Shown: positions 62,179 through 64,000 of the stretch, piece after piece
How positions within the stretch are numbered: position 1 is the stretch's first letter
How the letters are laid out: the number at the start of each line of letters is the position of its first letter
NCBI GenBank assembly: GCA_029959295.1
Contig: JASCOH010000008.1
Span: 1-64,000 of the forward strand
Direction of reading: 5' to 3'
Length of the DNA stretch: 64,000 bases
Origin: Flavobacteriaceae bacterium PS02334
GTDB lineage: Bacteria; Bacteroidota; Bacteroidia; Flavobacteriales; Flavobacteriaceae
Translations under genes and position numbers: made by a program
The notes under the pieces: model-generated
Databases searched by the model: none
Seen by the model: the letters and a program-made list of their open reading frames with translations, nothing else
Told to the model about the DNA's origin: nothing

Positions 62179-62478
62179 ATGGCATTTGGGAAACGCATAA
62201 AAGAATTGAGAGAAAGCAAGGGTTTGTTTCTTAGAGAAGTTGGAGCAGCTTTGGAGTTGGATAATGCTTTTATAAGTAAGGTAGAGAATGAGGAAAGGTT
62301 GTTACCGAGAAAACATTTAGAAAAGCTTGCAGAATTTTTGAATGTTCCTATCAACGAATTATTGGTTTTGTGGCTTTCTGATAAAATGATTGAGTTATTG
62401 CAAAACGAGCCATTAGCCGAACAAGCCTTAAAAATGACACAAAAAAGGTTGAAGCAGGAGGTAAGAAAAACTAATTAA
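62179..62478 (+). CDS. XRE-family helix-turn-helix regulator
   Basis: The 99-residue protein has an N-terminal Cro/C1-type HTH (FGKRIKELRESKGLFLREVGAALELDNAFISKVENEERLL, residues 3-45) followed by a helical tail. It resembles controller proteins of restriction-modification and defence operons. It lies 18 bases upstream of the OLD-family nuclease gene in the same direction, so it probably autoregulates the pair. Confidence 0.9.
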   Translation: MAFGKRIKELRESKGLFLREVGAALELDNAFISKVENEERLLPRKHLEKLAEFLNVPINELLVLWLSDKMIELLQNEPLAEQALKMTQKRLKQEVRKTN

Positions 62479-62496
62479 ATATGATAACCAGCTATT

Positions 62497-64000
62497 ATGA
62501 AGATAATAAAAATTGAAGTTGAGAATTTTCGTTTGTTGAAGAATTTTTCAATGGACTTGGAAAAAGACCTTTCCTTAGTTATTGGAAAAAATAATACAGG
62601 AAAAACCTCTATTCTTTCTGTTCTTGATAAGTTTTTAAATGAGAAAAGTAAATTTTCTTATGATGACTTGAATATAGATTTTAAAAACGAATTAGATGGT
62701 CTTATAAAATCTACTGATGTTCCTGACGAATTTCTGCCCAAGGGTATTAAACTGAAAATTTATATTGAGTATAACGAGGCTGACGATTTATCAAATGTTA
62801 GTAGAGTATTGATGGATTTAGACCCTGACAACAATAAAATAGTATTAGGATTTGAATATACAGTTACCTATACTGATTTTCTGAAAATTAGAACAGATTA
62901 TGCTGCTTTTGCTGCAAGTGAAAAGGCTAAGGTAGATGGGGAAAAGAAAAACAAGCCCAGAGAATTAAAAGAATTTCTAAAGCAGGAATTAGATAGTTAT
63001 TTCCATACTCATAAGATGTCTTTTGAGTATGATATGGCTGCTAATACAGTCAATGATGCTAACTTCATAGACCTTGAAAGTGAAGGAATTAGCATTAAGG
63101 ATATAATTGGTTTCAAATACATTAGTGCAAGGCGCGATGTAACCAATAAAGAAAAAGAAAACACATTATCTAAACAAACATCCAGTCTTTATAAAAAGAA
63201 AGAAGATAATAGCGACAAAAACCAAGCTACTGAAAACTTTAAAGACCAACTTTCAGAAACCGATAGCACATTAAGTGATATATACAAAGACCTGTTCAGC
63301 GATGTAATAAAGAAAGTACAAGATTTTGGAGGAATAAAACTGAATGATACGGACATAGCAATAATTTCAACATTGCAACATAGGGAATTACTTGAAGGAA
63401 ATACAACCGTAGTATATACCCACGATGACCATAAGCTACCAGAACATTATAATGGCTTAGGTTATATGAACCTTATAAGTATGATTTTTGAAATTGAAAT
63501 TCTTGTCCAGGATTTCAAAAGGGATAAAGACAAAAAGCCCGCAGATATTAATTTGTTAGTCATTGAAGAACCTGAAGCACATACCCACCCACAAATGCAG
63601 TATGTCTTTATTAAAAACATAAAGAAATTACTTGCTGAAGGTATAAAAAGAGATGACGGAATAAATAGACCGCTTCAATACATAATTACAACACATTCAT
63701 CCCACATTGTTGCAGATAGTGATTTTGATGATATTAAATATTTGAAAGCAGAAGCTAAGAACAATGTAACTGCGAAAAATCTTTCAGATTTGAGAAAGCA
63801 ATATGATGATGACCCAAATCAATATCAGTTTCTAAAACAATATTTGACTATAAGTAGGGCTGAAATTTTCTTTGCCGATAAAGCGGTTCTAATCGAGGGA
63901 GATACAGAAAGAATATTGATACCTACTTTTATGCGAAAAGTTGATTTGGAGGAAGCAACTCGTTTAAAAGCAGAAGGTAAAGACGATACTTTTCTTCCAC
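62497..64000 (+). CDS. OLD-family ATP-dependent endonuclease (AAA + TOPRIM), cut by window end
   Basis: The ATG at 62497 (MKIIKIEVENFRLLKNFSMD) opens a frame that runs to the window end (501 residues visible). Walker A is GKNNTGKTS (30-38), the signature region is HYNGLGYMNLISMIFEIEIL, and Walker B is LLVIEEPEAHTHPQMQ near residue 355. The H-loop region is YIITTHSSHIVADS. The TOPRIM domain begins near residue 460 (ADKAVLIEGDTERILIPTF). The order ABC-ATPase then TOPRIM is that of OLD nucleases and of GajA in Gabija. Whether a helicase partner (GajB) follows is outside the window. Confidence 0.88.
   Translation, partial: MKIIKIEVENFRLLKNFSMDLEKDLSLVIGKNNTGKTSILSVLDKFLNEKSKFSYDDLNIDFKNELDGLIKSTDVPDEFLPKGIKLKIYIEYNEADDLSNVSRVLMDLDPDNNKIVLGFEYTVTYTDFLKIRTDYAAFAASEKAKVDGEKKNKPRELKEFLKQELDSYFHTHKMSFEYDMAANTVNDANFIDLESEGISIKDIIGFKYISARRDVTNKEKENTLSKQTSSLYKKKEDNSDKNQATENFKDQLSETDSTLSDIYKDLFSDVIKKVQDFGGIKLNDTDIAIISTLQHRELLEGNTTVVYTHDDHKLPEHYNGLGYMNLISMIFEIEILVQDFKRDKDKKPADINLLVIEEPEAHTHPQMQYVFIKNIKKLLAEGIKRDDGINRPLQYIITTHSSHIVADSDFDDIKYLKAEAKNNVTAKNLSDLRKQYDDDPNQYQFLKQYLTISRAEIFFADKAVLIEGDTERILIPTFMRKVDLEEATRLKAEGKDDTFLP

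Noticed and set aside
62481-62516. Short frame starting with ATG between the XRE and OLD genes
   Set aside because: Ends after 11 codons and overlaps the OLD start; the OLD frame has strong family motifs.
1-64000. CRISPR arrays, rRNA or tRNA genes, insertion sequences
   Set aside because: No regularly spaced repeats with unique spacers, no cloverleaf or rRNA sequence, and no transposase gene with terminal repeats were recognised on either strand by reading.

Overview
The window looks like a Flavobacterium-type chromosome (Bacteroidota, Flavobacteriaceae). The evidence is its AT-rich chromosomal half, Bacteroidota -7 promoter elements of the form TAnnTTTG, a type IX secretion sorting domain on a secreted protease, a Bacteroidota-type carotenoid lycopene cyclase, SusC/TonB-style receptor architecture, and CTnDOT-type conjugation genes. 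No rRNA, tRNA, CRISPR array or insertion sequence was recognised.

Chromosomal part (about 1-43.6 kb). It opens with the tail of an OmpA-family protein and a two-component system (0.1-2.1 kb). Next come a DUF1573 protein, an Ogt/MGMT alkyltransferase, a serine hydrolase and a PolB-like exonuclease (2.2-5.3 kb). These are followed by a large T9SS-secreted subtilase, a fused dipeptide ABC ATPase, an ACT-domain protein, YraN, an LD-carboxypeptidase, a bacilliredoxin, a TPR protein and lycopene cyclase (5.3-15 kb). From 15.0 to 23.1 kb there is a metal homeostasis locus: an exported thioredoxin and a TonB receptor, then divergently an Nramp transporter fused to a universal stress domain and a DtxR/MntR regulator, then feoA-feoB plus a 42-residue FeoB-associated Cys-rich protein. 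TTTAGA/TCTAAA-type sites sit on the promoters of the TonB receptor and of feoA and are good candidates for the regulator's operators. From 23.6 to 43.4 kb are housekeeping and envelope genes: a glycine-zipper lipoprotein, a sugar O-acetyltransferase, a GAF histidine kinase, SCO, an M13 peptidase, an M28 membrane peptidase, a GNAT-nitrilase fusion, ssb, a fasciclin lipoprotein with an apparent frameshift at its start, two paralogous exported proteins flanking CAT-like and HAD genes, and metG.

Mobile part (about 43.6 kb to the end). An integrative conjugative element of the CTnDOT/MPF-B type begins just upstream of a tyrosine integrase (43852-45102). After a DUF932 gene trio comes a compact cargo module on the + strand: a HEPN-associated/RES-domain protein whose stop codon abuts the start of a GIY-YIG-like protein, then AbiH. 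A stand-alone receiver protein and two MerR/excisionase-like HTH proteins follow on the - strand. The conjugation operon then runs on the - strand in the order traE-F-G-I-J-K-(hypothetical)-L-M-N-O-Q. Upstream of traE, in the opposite direction, lies a second defence-like module: an XRE regulator and an OLD-family ATPase/TOPRIM nuclease cut by the window end. The right end of the element is outside the window.

Most interesting candidates: the RES + GIY-YIG + AbiH module as a possible undescribed anti-phage unit carried by the element; the XRE + OLD module inserted upstream of traE; the metal regulon sites; and the A6 tract that puts the fasciclin start codon out of frame.
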